From NCBI RefSeq assembly GCF_026745355.1, contig NC_079209.1, forward strand, positions 5,647,507 through 5,711,506: DNA of 64,000 nt. The letters are read 5' to 3'. The translations under genes and the position numbers were made by a program. The notes below the pieces were generated by a model that saw only the letters and a list, made by a program, of their open reading frames with translations, was not told the origin of the DNA and made no database searches. Positions 1-10,038 of the stretch are shown in pieces. Numbering within the stretch: position 1 is the first letter of the stretch; the number at the start of each line of letters is the position of its first letter. Source of the stretch: Beta vulgaris subsp. vulgaris (Eukaryota; Streptophyta; Magnoliopsida; Caryophyllales; Amaranthaceae).

Positions 1-974
1 TTTTTTTTTTTTGAGGGGAGAAAATGTATAGACTTAACAACAAAATGTTAATATAGTGTCAAAGTGGAGTAGATTATATTCTTGGTACTTTGTATTTGGT
101 ATTTCCTCCGTTTGTTTCTATCGCGGTATATTGATTTTAGCACTATTTATATATAGTGTTGACCATTTTTTTATTATTATAAGAAAACAAATATTGGTAT
201 TTAATATATTGTGAGATTATTTCCATATAAAATTTCAGAACAATTTTATACACTTTTTGTTAATAGATATTTAAGATAGCAATAATTAAAGTTGTATATT
301 GGCAAATATGAAAATCAAAGATCTTGCACTAAATTCAAATCCTGAAAGCAACATTTGGGCTTGAGGAAAGAATGAAAAAATCGCCCCTTGAAGGGAAAAT
401 CGGTAGGTTTCATCTCATGCATTGAAAAATCAGCTTAAGGTGAATTCTCTTCAGCTTAATAAATTAAGTTTCAGGTCCAATTAGTTCAGTTCAATTCAGA
501 TAATTTTCAATCAGGTCCAAGCAGGACAATAAGTTCCAACCAAGTCCAATAAGTTTCCATCAGGTGCAATAAGTTCCAATCAGGTTCAATAGTCAATGAT
601 CAATAAGTTTGAATTTATTATTTAGTATTATATTTGTAATATTGTCTAATATTTTATTATTCATATTACGATTAAGTGATATATTATTATTAAATTTCTT
701 AATTAAATTACCTTTATGATTATATAGTATTATATTTGTATGATTATCTATTATTATATTACTCGTATTACTATTGGTTGATTATGTTATTGTTAAAAAA
801 TATTATAATCATGATCATATAAACTTAACAATTATAATATTTGGAACGTGTCTTTAAGTAAATAGATACAACATGTTTTTGTTACTAAGAACAATGAAAT
901 ATATACATGTTATTAATTATTTTTCTACCAGTGTTTTACGAAATTAAAGCAACACTATTAAATATATTAGTGGT
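1..974. other. AT-rich intergenic DNA with degenerate repeats
   Basis: I see no gene here. A Stowaway-like end (cctccgtttgtttctatcg) lies near 105 without a matching right end. Between about 465 and 595 there are degenerate tandem words of about 20 bp of the type aagttccaatcaggtccaat; the same kind of array recurs at 4443-4640, on the other side of the gypsy element. Confidence 0.5.
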
Positions 975-979
975 GAAAG

Positions 980-1384
980 TGACGTAGGAAGGTTAGCGGA
1001 TAAGTTCGATAATGAAGTTCGACAAAAAGCCTGAAATGATTTCCACTAATCGGGCCGACGGAGTCCGATTGCTTATTATTTCCTTAAAAAGCATCAAAGT
1101 ACAAAAAGACTTTTTAAGCCATCCGAGTTCGTTTAAGGCCCGAAATCAGCATTTTAATTATTTCTGAATTTTATTATTTCCTTAATTTCGTATTAGGGAT
1201 TTGTTTTAAGTATTTAACATTATTAGGTCATTGTTTGGAGGCAGTTTTTAACTTTTAATAATATCACAGAGTTCCTGCTCTTTTTTGGTGGATTCCGGAA
1301 TTTTTACAGATTTATCGCTTGTAAATCTGTCTGTTCTTGATCGAGATTAGCACTTGCTTTTATCCATAATTTCCGACTGCGTCA
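980..1384 (+). repeat. 5' LTR of the gypsy element
   Basis: It begins TGACGTAGGAAGG and ends GACTGCGTCA, and matches 3824-4263 along its length except for a shorter, different segment around 1075-1110. It is preceded by the TSD copy GAAAG and followed two bases later by the primer binding site. Confidence 0.9.
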
Positions 1385-1386
1385 AG

Positions 1387-1398
1387 TGGTATCAAAGC
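1387..1398 (+). other. Primer binding site, tRNA-iMet type
   Basis: The sequence tggtatcaaagc lies 2 nt after the 5' LTR. It differs by one base from the usual plant site complementary to the 3' end of initiator tRNA-Met (tggtatcagagc), which primes minus-strand synthesis. Confidence 0.8.
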
Positions 1399-1535
1399 AG
1401 CATCTTAACATGTTTATTTTCAGGAACCTCCCTAACCTCGAAAAATCTATCGACATCAATCTGCCAATCCAGAAATTCCACCACTCCCATATTTTCATAA
1501 AACAACGGAATATCTGCTTTTACTCTATAATCAGT
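1392..1535 (-). pseudogene. Inverted gag N-terminal segment
   Basis: Read on the minus strand, against the rest of the element, this stretch encodes a typical gypsy gag opening: words such as VKADIPLFYENMG, EFLDWQIDVDRFFEV and VPENKHVKM. On the plus strand it is meaningless. The plus-strand gag resumes at about 1530 with HQKVDRYISGLK, which normally lies more than 100 residues further into gag. So the start of gag has been inverted and the following part lost, right beside the primer binding site. The LTRs, PBS and TSD are undisturbed, which suggests that the rearrangement arose before or during reverse transcription rather than after insertion. The orientation follows directly from translation; the mechanism is inference. 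Confidence 0.75.
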
Positions 1536-1930
1536 CATCAGAAGGTGGATCGATATATTAGTGGGTTGAAGAATTCGCTGCAAGAGAAGATGGGTTTGCA
1601 AACTGTGTGAACTGTGGCTGAGGCATCTACTTTGGCGTTAAAGGCAGAGCAAATAGAGAAATCCCCTAGAAATTTCTCTTCATTCAAAAGATACTCACCC
1701 CAGGGTAACTTTGAATTTAACAGAGAGAAGGAGAAGAGTGCAGCAACTAAGGAGTCTGGGTCTGCACCAAAAATCGGTCCTAGTAGTGCATCACAAGGAA
1801 AGGCCCCTGTCCAGAAGCAAAATAATCCGTATGTCAGACCTAGTGGGGACACTTGCTATTGTTGTAACGGCAAGGGTCATAGATCCAATGTCTGCCCAAC
1901 TCGGAGAGTCACTGCTGTCTTAGAAGGAGA
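1530..1930 (+). pseudogene. gag remnant with CCHC zinc knuckle
   Basis: The plus-strand translation gives the late part of a gypsy gag: YISGLKNSLQEKMGLQT, an in-frame TGA at 1608 where the family has Trp, then VAEASTLALKAEQIEKSP, a Ser/Lys-rich linker, and a CX2CX4HX4C knuckle (C-Y-C-C, then H and C) at about 1852-1895. The knuckle would bind the genomic RNA during particle assembly. Directly after the knuckle the frame jumps into the end of reverse transcriptase, so the protease and the RT fingers and palm have been deleted. Confidence 0.75.
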
Positions 1931-3823
1931 AGATGGATGCGGAGAAGGTGAGCGCAATCCGGGATTATCTCACACCTACATCAGTGACTGAAGTTCGTAG
2001 CTTTCATGGCCTAGCAACTTTCTATATCCGGGATTTCAGTACCATAACCGCACCGATAACATAATGTTTGAAGAAAGGGAAGTTCCAGTGGGGAAATGCG
2101 CATGAAAGGAGTTTTTCTTTGATTAAAGCCAAACTTTGTAGTGCCCCGGTTCTAGCACTTCCAGATTTTGACAAGGTGTTTCAAGTTGAATGTGATGCCA
2201 GTGGGGTCGGTATTGGAGCAGTTCTGTCTCAAGAGAAGAGGCATGTGGCCTATTTCAGTGAAAAATTGAGTGATGCTAGGCAGAAATGGAGTACATATGA
2301 TCAGGAGTTCTATGCAGTGTTTAGGGCATTGTGTCAGTGGGAGCACTATCTGGTGCAGAGGGAGTTCATTCTTTTCACTAATCATCAGGCACTAAAGTTC
2401 CTTCATGGCCAGAAGGTGATCAATAAAATGCATGCTTGGTGGGTGAGTTTCCTGCAAAATTTCCTTTCATTATACAACATAAATCTGGTGTGCTGAACAA
2501 GGTGGTAGATGCACTGAGTAGTAGAGCTTCCTTACTCATCACGTTAGCTCAGGAAATTGTGGGTTTTGAATGCTTGAAGGAGTTGTATGAGGATGATGCT
2601 GAGTTTAAGGAGTTATGGCAAAGTGTAGCAAGGGGCAGCCTAGTGCAGACTTCCACATTCGAGAGGGCTACCTTTTTAGAGGTGATCAGTTGTGCATTCC
2701 TTGTTCATCCTTACGAGAGAAGTTGATCAGGGATCTTCATGAGGGTGGCCTTGGAGGACATTTGGGACGTGACAAGACTATTGCAGGTTTAGAAGAGAGG
2801 CTTTATTGGCCTCACTTGAGAAGGGATGCTGGCACCTTAGTTTGTCGCTGTTATGTGTGTCAAGTCTCCAAAGGTCAGTCTCAAAATACGGGTCTTTATA
2901 TGCCTTTGCCTGTTCCTGATGATATTTGGCAAGATCTGGCCATGGATTTTGTGTTGGGATTGCCTCGTACTCAACGAGGGTGGATTCAGTTTTTGTGGTG
3001 GTTGATCATTTTCGAAGATGTCTCATTTCATTGCATGTAAAAAGACAGCTGATGCTTCGAATGTGGCTAAGCTTTTCTTCCGAGAGGTGGTCAGACTTCA
3101 TGGTGTTCCTACCTCTATCACTTCGGATAGGGACACCAAATTTCTTAGCCATTTTTGGATAACTCTGTGGAGAATGTTTGGGACGACGCTGAATAGGAGT
3201 TCAACAGCTCATCCACAAACAGATGGTCAAACTGAAGTCACTAACATGACGTTGGGGAATATGATTCGTAGTGTCTCTGGAGACAAGCCAAAAGTAGTGG
3301 GATTTGGCTTTACATCAGGTAGAGTTTGCTTACAACAGTGTTGTGCATTCGGTCATAGCGAGATCACCATTTTCTGTGGTCTACACTTCTGTTCCTCGGC
3401 ATGTGGTTGATCTGATTAAGCTTCCTAAGAGTCCGGGAGTTAGCGTGGCAGCTAGGAATATGGCCGAAGATATTGTCGATGTCAAGGAGACTGTGAAGGC
3501 TAAGTTATATGCTGCTGGGCAAAAGAATAAAGCTGTTGCTGATAAACACAGGCGAGGAAAGGTTTTCAGCGTGGGTGATGAAGTGATGGTGTTTTTGCGT
3601 AAGGAGAGTTCCCTGTTGGTACCTACAATAAACTGAAGCCACGCAAGTATGGGCCATTCAAGGTGACGCGCAAGATTAATGACAATGCATACGTGGTAGC
3701 TCTTCCGGATGATATGAACATTTCCAACACGTTCAATGTTGCTGACATTTATGAGTACTATGCAGATAAGGCTCTTTATGATAATACGAACTCGAGGTCG
3801 AGTTCTTTAGAGGTGGAGGAGAC
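1931..3823 (+). pseudogene. pol remnant: RT end, RNase H, integrase
   Basis: 1931-2065 encodes the RT thumb/connection region ([13 protein letters not shown]) and then a stop. 2068-2445 encodes RNase [14 protein letters not shown] and [12 protein letters not shown] are present, but the third acidic position reads TNHQALKF where the family has TDH, an Asp-to-Asn change at a catalytic site. A frame change near 2450 leads to the linker. The integrase zinc domain (HEGGLGGH ... CRCYVC) lies at about 2735-2865. The core acidic residues are seen in [15 protein letters not shown] and DGQTEV but in different frames, with shifts near 2985 and 3290. The C-terminal part ([22 protein letters not shown]) runs up to the 3' LTR without a chromodomain. 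The RT YxDD core is absent. The gene cannot make a working polyprotein. Confidence 0.8.
3810..3823 (+). other. Polypurine tract
   Basis: gaggtggaggagac directly abuts the TG of the 3' LTR, the place and composition expected for the plus-strand primer of an LTR retrotransposon. Confidence 0.7.
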
Positions 3824-4263
3824 TGACGTAGGAAGGTTAGCGGATAAGTTCGATAATGAAGTTCGACAAAAAGCCTAAAATGATTTCCACTAATCGGGCC
3901 GACAGAGTCCGATTGCTTATTGTGATACCTTTTCTGAAGCGGAACGGGCCAACGAGTCAAACTCACCGCTATAATGTGACCTATAGGCTTTTTAAGCCAT
4001 CCGAGTTCGTTTAAGGCCCGAAATCAGCATTTTAATTATTTTCGAATTTTATTATTTCCTTAATTTCGTATTAGGGTTTTATTTTAAGTATTTAAACATT
4101 ATTAGGTCATTGTTTGGAGGCAGTTTTTGACTTTTAATAATATCACAAAGTTCCTATTCTTTTCTGGTGGATTCCAGAATTTTTACAGATTTATCGCTTG
4201 TAAATCTGTCTGTTCTTGATCGAGATTAGCGCTTGCTTTTCTCCATGATTTCCGACTGCGTCA
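3824..4263 (+). repeat. 3' LTR of the gypsy element
   Basis: It begins TGACGTAGGAAGG, ends GACTGCGTCA, and is followed by the TSD copy GAAAG. It is 440 nt long against 405 nt for the 5' LTR; the extra length is in a segment around 3920-3990 that the 5' copy has lost or replaced. Confidence 0.9.
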
Positions 4264-4268
4264 GAAAG

Positions 4269-4959
4269 TTGTGTATAAACAAACATATAAATAGTTTTTT
4301 TTTTTTTTTGTTAAAATGTTAATCATAACATATAACTAATAATAGCACTACTTTTTTGAAGGATAAATTTTAATGATTATTATTTGATAATAAATTTTGA
4401 GGGATAGTATTTATGTTATTACTCATTAATTTTTTTTTTGTTGAATAAGGTCAAATAAATTCCAATCAGGTTCAATAAGTTCCAATCAGGTCAATAAGTT
4501 CCAATCAGATCCAATAGGTTCCAATTGCGGTTCAATCAGGTCCAATAAGTTGAATCAGGTCCAATCAAGTCCAATTAGTTTAGTTCAGTTCATGTCCAAT
4601 AAGTTCAGGCTAGTTCAGTTCAGGGTAATCAGGTAAAGAGAACACATCCTTAATAATAGTTTCCTTGACCACCACTTTGATGTATTTTTCACCCCTGTGC
4701 GTAAAAGTAGTCTCAAGTGTCTATTCTGTTCGTGAGCTTATGAAATGGAGGCAAAATAGATATGAGATGGAGCGAATAGTTAGAAAATCAGTTGGAGGAA
4801 GGTTGATAAAATAGAAAATCTTAAAAAAGCTACAAAAATAAATAAATAAAGATTAAAGACATATATACATACTCAATCCAAATCGACAAGATCAAATAAC
4901 CAATGCAAATAAATAAATAAATAAATAATAATAATAATTATAATAATAATAATAATAAT

Positions 4960-5020
<61 letters not shown>

Positions 5021-5500
5021 GCTATTGTATCAACTATCAAGTGACTTTAGTCCATACTATTATATTCTACACCAGATTTATAATTAGATTATTTGCAGCA
5101 ATTTACCCTTAATATTAATGCAGTATTATCATCTATATCATGATATTTTGACTTCTTTTAAAGATTCTAGCTGGTCATTAACAAAACTACAAGAACCATG
5201 TATAGCCCATCTACTCTGTAAAGGGCCGAAAATATCTGGGATCTTCTTAAGTCCAAATTTTCCCATTTCATAGAGTCCAAATTCCAATAATGAAAGTAAA
5301 GAAAAAAAAAAAGCTTCCTTTCTTCCTAGAAAGACGAGAAAGTACTTAACTAGCTTGTCACGTATTCACGTCCACAATCTAAAACCACCTTAGTCAAGTT
5401 ATCATGCCTCACTTGATTAAGAGATCCCCCTAGCAAGATTTGACAACAAATTTCTTAGATAAGCTTGATAGTTGCTATTAACTTATTCGACATTTTAGGG
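4269..5500. other. Intergenic DNA with degenerate repeats
   Basis: No gene is visible. 4443-4640 holds a degenerate array of aagttccaatcaggtccaat-like words that resembles the one at 465-595. The rest is AT-rich and includes the triplet microsatellite listed separately. Confidence 0.5.
4909..5019. repeat. (AAT)n microsatellite with AAAT lead-in
   Basis: It is a run of aaat units followed by about 30 aat units, interrupted twice by aatt. It is a simple sequence repeat and likely polymorphic. Confidence 0.95.
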
Positions 5501-5609
5501 CATGTTCGGTATTACTGTAAGTTTTCAGTTTTTGGTTTTATCAATATAAAAGTCATATGATATAAAAGGGATAATAAACTTACAATTAGTCATATTTATA
5601 CCGAACATG
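5501..5609. mobile_element. Short MITE-like inverted repeat
   Basis: catgttcggtat at the left and ataccgaacatg at the right are inverted copies, with aacttac/gtaagtt echoes further in. The size fits a small MITE or the end of a larger one that continues towards 5725. No TSD was identified. Confidence 0.35.
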
Positions 5610-5976
5610 TCAATTCTGAAAATTGACAACTAAAAACTGGAAACTACTTCTTCTGGTTTCCATATATTTGTTTTTGGTTTCAAAAAAACTGATAACGAGA
5701 AACAAAAAACGATAACGAACGAGCTTGGAGGACTTTTATACCTGCATTAGATTAAACAAAATCCATCAAATCCCGATTAATATTAATTCGAACCCCAGAT
5801 ATACTTGCACTAAAACCTACTTAAAACCTGAACAAATTTGACCCAAAATCACCCGAAACGAAGAATTAACCTTGTTGGTAATAAGCCAAAATTTACAATC
5901 CGCAGTATCGTAAATCATGCAAGCTAGAAATCAAGTTCATGCAAAAATTTTGGTAGGTTTTCTAAGATGTGTACAA

Positions 5977-6688
5977 GCATGGGCGGATCTACTAAGTAAC
6001 AAGGGGTAGCACATGCTACCCCTAAAAAAAAATTAAAAAAAAAAAACTGGCGGAAGAAAAAATAAAGAAACCGATATATATAAAATCTAGCAATATATGA
6101 TTGAAGAATTCTACGAGCAGCAGTGGTAAGATCGTTTTGTTAGAGTCCGAAGACAACGAGGTCTTAGGTTCGACTACCCACATAACATTTTTTTGGGTTG
6201 TTACTTTTTGTTCATTCTTTTTTTCCCCCCTTTTTTTTTCCTCCTTTTCTTCCTTTTTCTTTAACTTCCCCTATGCATTATAAGAGAATCTTCTTGGATT
6301 TTTTTATAAAATCTAAAAATCTTCATGTATCTTCTCATTTCTACATTTTTTTTTCTTCAAAATGTAGCTTTTTGATTTTTTTAGTTATTCTATATTGTAT
6401 CCCTCTATCAAATCAACATCAAGTTTTTCATTAGTTTCTTATTTTTAGTTCTTCAGACTTACATTATAAAGGAGAGAAAATTCTTCGAATTTAAAACGGT
6501 TGGAAGAACTATCTCATAACGTAAGTATAAAGAATATAATATTATGAACCATATAATTGATAATATAGTGTCGTATTTTTAAAAGGGTTATAAGTGTAGT
6601 TTAACGTGAATTATATTTTAGTATTATGAACGGTTATTTTGTTAGTTATCTTATGTTACCCCTGATTGAAAATCCTGGCTCCGCCACT
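5977..6688 (-). mobile_element. hAT-like non-autonomous transposon
   Basis: An 8-bp duplication GTGTACAA flanks the element at 5969-5976 and 6689-6696. The ends are short inverted repeats of the type gcatgggcggatc / ggctccgccact, and subterminal inverted words ggggtagca/ttacccc follow, all as in hAT-derived plant MITEs. No transposase frame is present. At 6121-6180 the plus strand carries a box A-like word (gtggtaagatcg) and a box B-like word (ggttcgactaccc) at tRNA-like spacing. The strand assigned is arbitrary. Confidence 0.75.
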
Positions 6689-6948
6689 GTGTACAAGGAC
6701 GTGGTCCAAGTAAGCGTGATAATCGTGTTTCCTAATTAAAAGGTATATGTCTCGTTATTTTAGTAGGGAATAGTTAATTTTCATAAGAGTGGAGTTTCTA
6801 GTTTAAGATATCTAATAGATCTAGGAAGATATTATTATCAGTTGCATTTTTCATATCTAATTATAGTTTTCTATTAGTAGCAAAAAAATTGATCATCACT
6901 TGAAACTATTCAAGAGGTATAAGTGTAACCAGGGCCTATAAAGTAGTA

Positions 6949-7288
6949 CTCCCTCCGTCCCAAAATATAGTTCTCGTTTCCCTTTTTTCACGGTAATTTA
7001 TGCAAGTAGAGATAGTAAAGATCTTTTGTTTATTTAAATAAATGTTGTATGTGAAAAGATGATTTTAGGAGAGAGAATGGAGTATAATTGGTGAAAGAGC
7101 ATTAATTGTAATATTTTGGTTGAATAAACAAAGGAAAAAACAAAATTCAAGAAGCAAATAATTATAAATGACGGGACAAGGTTTTTTTAGACAAATTACG
7201 GAAAAATGTAGAACTAAATATGGAAATGGGAACTATATTTTGGGATACCAAATATGGAAATGTGAACTATATTTTGGGACGGAGGGAG
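6949..7288. mobile_element. Stowaway (Tc1/mariner) MITE
   Basis: Terminal inverted repeats CTCCCTCCGTCCCAAAATATAG / CTATATTTTGGGACGGAGGGAG (each shown in part) flank 340 bp, with a TA duplication at each end. The interior has no coding capacity. It is nearly the same as the next copy at 7386-7719. Confidence 0.92.
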
Positions 7289-7385
7289 TAGTAAAAAGTA
7301 TAAGTCGTTCTTGTGGTGGTGTGATAATTATACAACGTGTGCACTGTTAATTGTGTTCAATAAATGCATGGTTTGTTAATACTTA

Positions 7386-7719
7386 CTCCCTCCGTCCCAA
7401 AATATAGTTCTCATTTCCCTTTTTTCACGGTAATTTATGCAAGTTGGGATAGAAAAGATTTTTTGTTTATTTAAATAAATATTGTATGGGAAAAGATGAT
7501 TTTAGGAGAGAGAATGAAGATAATTGGTGAAAGAGCATTAATTGTAACATTTTGGTTGAATAAACAAAGGAAAAAAACAAAATTCAAGAAGCAAATAAAT
7601 GATGGGACACGATTTTTTTAGACAAATTACGGAAAAATGTGGAACTAAATATGGAAATGGGAACTATATTTTGGGACATCCAAAATGGAAATGGGAACTA
7701 TATTTTGGGACGGAGGGAG
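7386..7719. mobile_element. Stowaway MITE, sister copy
   Basis: It has the same termini and almost the same interior as 6949-7288, in the same orientation and only 97 bp away, again with TA at both ends. A more diverged relative lies at 54308-54618. Confidence 0.92.
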
Positions 7720-7800
7720 TAAATCCTTGTGTGGTTTATTGTGTGTGTGCTTGGTTTTTCTTTTTAGATTTTTTTGAAAGCATTTATTGTATACTCGCAA

Positions 7801-8116
7801 TCCGTTTGGTAGTTGTTAATAAATTGTGGTAATTAATAAGAATGGATTTAAGTGTAGGTTACAAGGGAAGCAACCTTAAAATCTCCATGGGGAGGAAATT
7901 TCAATCCCCAAGTTTCTGTTTTTTCTTCATGGGAAAGCAATCTTACTCTCATTACCATCTAACAATGTGGTATTGGATGAGAATGAAAATTCAAGAAGAA
8001 AAAATAGCCACTTTAGGATAGATTAACATTACCATGGGAATGAGCAATAATTTTCTTCACAAATTTACATACAAATTCATTGTCATTACCACCATTTATA
8101 ACCAACTACCAAACGA
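7801..8116. mobile_element. TIR MITE, GTTTGGTAGTTG type
   Basis: Left end ccgtttggtagttgttaata and right end (reverse complement) ctcgtttggtagttggttat match over about 55 bp with a few mismatches. There is no coding capacity. The superfamily was not decided because no clear TSD was seen. Confidence 0.65.
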
Positions 8117-8117
8117 G

Positions 8118-8402
8118 TCGTTGGAGTGTATCATATTCATTTTTTTTTTTGCTCATGTGCTTATTTTTTTTCAAAGGCATTCATTTGCTCCCAAGTTTTT
8201 TTCGCAGTCCAAGTTATTTGCTCATCGGGCCTCTCCCTATTGTGTAAATTTGGCTTATTTGGAGGTTTCGGCCGAACAATGAGAAAAAAAAAAATCTTAA
8301 ATGTACTATACTCATGGTAATAACCCATGATAAAAGTTGTGGAACTTTTCCTTGTTATTTTTAGTTAGACCTCTAAGCTTCTAACAATTGGTATTAAGAA
8401 TC
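8118..8402 (+). mobile_element. Possible Ty1/copia LTR end and PBS remnant
   Basis: The word ctaaca followed by attggtattaagaatc at 8381-8402 looks like an LTR 3' end joined to a decayed primer binding site for tRNA-Met (attggtatcagagc in copia elements). The left end gttggagtgtatcat near 8119 resembles a copia LTR start. A short open stretch from 8428 (MVIFNNLVENL) could be what is left of gag. No second LTR was found. Low confidence. Confidence 0.3.
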
Positions 8403-8682
8403 TAGATTCGTTTGAAGTTAGTTTGACATGGTGATCTTCAATAATCTAGTGGAAAATTTGAAGTTGAAGTATGTGATGAGAACTATTTTTCCCTTACAAC
8501 AAGCTAGTGTGAAGGACCCTTCTCGCGCAACAAAAAGCCTTATAAAAAACTTCAGAGCAGGAGAAAGTGACGAAAATTGAAATATAGGATGAATTTATTT
8601 ATTTTTATTTTTTTTTACAAGAAGAGATCATGTATATGTTGTAGATGAAGTTGGAGAGCATGTATATGTTGAACCAACAAAT

Positions 8683-8719
<37 letters not shown>

Positions 8720-8738
8720 ATAAGGAAAGGAAACTAGG

Positions 8739-9335
8739 TTACACTCTAGTGGAAGCGAAACCTAACTCATCCTTGCGGATGATAAGGGGAAGCCCTGGAG
8801 GAAACTCCGAAGAAGAAACCCAGAGTTGGTGTTGATTCTTGCCCCAATTTGCTAACAGATCCGCCGCTTGATTAGCCTCCCTATAGCAGTGTTGGGCCGA
8901 GAAGAACTCCATCCTCTTGATATCATGACCTGCATCCTCGATGATGTTAGTAATCTCCCAAGGAACACGCCACTCCCTCCTAATAGAATTAATTACCACT
9001 AAGTTATCTCCTTCTACAAGAAGTTTGCTAATGCCCAGGGAAATCGCTGTCTTTATGCCAATATACATGCCCATTGCTTCCGCCATAAGGATAGACCACG
9101 AGGCTGGCAGGGCCTTAGCCCCAAAATGGATTGGTATACCATAGCTATCTCTAATAATGAACCCAAAAGAGCAGTGCTTAGAATCTGACTTGGATCCGTC
9201 AAAGTTAAGTTTGAAGCAATCCGGGGAGGGGGGGTCCAGGCGACCGAAATAGGGTAATTTGTCTGGTGGTGGGTGGGAGCTCCTTTCGAGGATGGGTTAC
9301 CACCCACATCCTCATCCAAAGAATTAGACCAAGCC
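8739..9335 (-). pseudogene. LINE A ORF2 C-terminus: RNase H (frameshifted)
   Basis: It is the last domain of LINE A ORF2, split over two frames (9319-9053 and 9086-8739) by a shift near a run of G at about 9232. The four acidic positions expected of the RNase H fold can be seen: D in a FDGSK-like word after the shift, E in AEAMG, D in EGDN, and D in REANQAAD. The C-terminal RNase H is typical of plant L1 elements and would remove the RNA template. A further shift and stop near 9336 separates it from the upstream region. Confidence 0.75.
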
Positions 9336-10019
9336 TCAGAAATTGATGATGATTAAAGCCGCATTTTGAATGTTAATGGCTTCCTCATTGAAGCACACTT
9401 TGTTTCTAAAAAACCAAATGAACCACCATCCAATCATAACTTTTTGTATTTCTTCCGATGTCATGGAAGCACGTAACTTGTTTAGGACTTCTACCATTTC
9501 TTCGGTTTGGAACGTCATCTCCCAGCATCTTGGCCATTTAAATGATCTAGCTATTGCTTTGAACAAATCCAAAGTAAACGGGCAATTTAGGAATAGATGG
9601 TTAGTTGTCTCAGTATGGTGACTACAGAAGACACACTCTAGGGGCACTGACACATGACTGCGAAATAATCTTTCCTTCGTTGGGAGTCCATCATTACAAA
9701 TTTTCCAAATGAAATTGCTTACCTTTGGCGGGACATTGAGCTTCCAAATCCACCTATAGGAGCATTTTTGGATGTTTTCTGGGGTTATCCCCTGGATAAG
9801 AAGTGCTGCAGATTTGGTTGAGAACTCACCATTAGGAGTGAGTCTCCAATACATTGCATCCTGAATATCATTAGAAGGGATAGGGGTATGACTAATTGAC
9901 TGGACAAGGTGATCTGGGAGACAAACTTTTAGGGCATCAATGTTCCAATTTTTGTTGGGAAGGATGAATTCTTCCACTCGTTGGTTGGGATTGGTGCAGG
10001 TAGGGATGATGTCTAACAA
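9336..10019 (-). pseudogene. LINE A ORF2: zf-RVT-like region
   Basis: This 227-residue open stretch continues ORF2 in another frame. It has the SNFIWKICNDGLPTKERLF segment and the Cys/His spacing C-VFC ... H ... H-LFLNC seen in the zf-RVT region after reverse transcriptase in plant LINEs. One extra base near 10085 explains the change of frame from the 954-codon ORF. It ends at a TGA (9336). Confidence 0.75.
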
Positions 10020-10038
10020 AGGATATGGAAGAATCCAA

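Larger units (their letters stand above)
980..4263 (+). mobile_element. Ty3/gypsy LTR retrotransposon, internally deleted, with TSD
   Basis: The element is complete at its ends: two LTRs beginning TGACGTAGG and ending CTGCGTCA, a tRNA-iMet type primer binding site, a purine-rich tract before the 3' LTR, and a perfect 5-bp duplication GAAAG at 975-979 and 4264-4268. It is only 3.28 kb long, short for a gypsy element, because protease and nearly all of reverse transcriptase are missing. What remains is a gag fragment with a CCHC knuckle, the end of RT, RNase H and a frameshifted integrase, in the usual gypsy order (RNase H before integrase). No chromodomain is visible at the C-terminus. By eye the LTRs differ at about 5% of aligned positions plus one segment near 1075/3920 that differs in length, so the insertion is not very recent. 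All frames are broken, so it could only move in trans. Confidence 0.9.
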
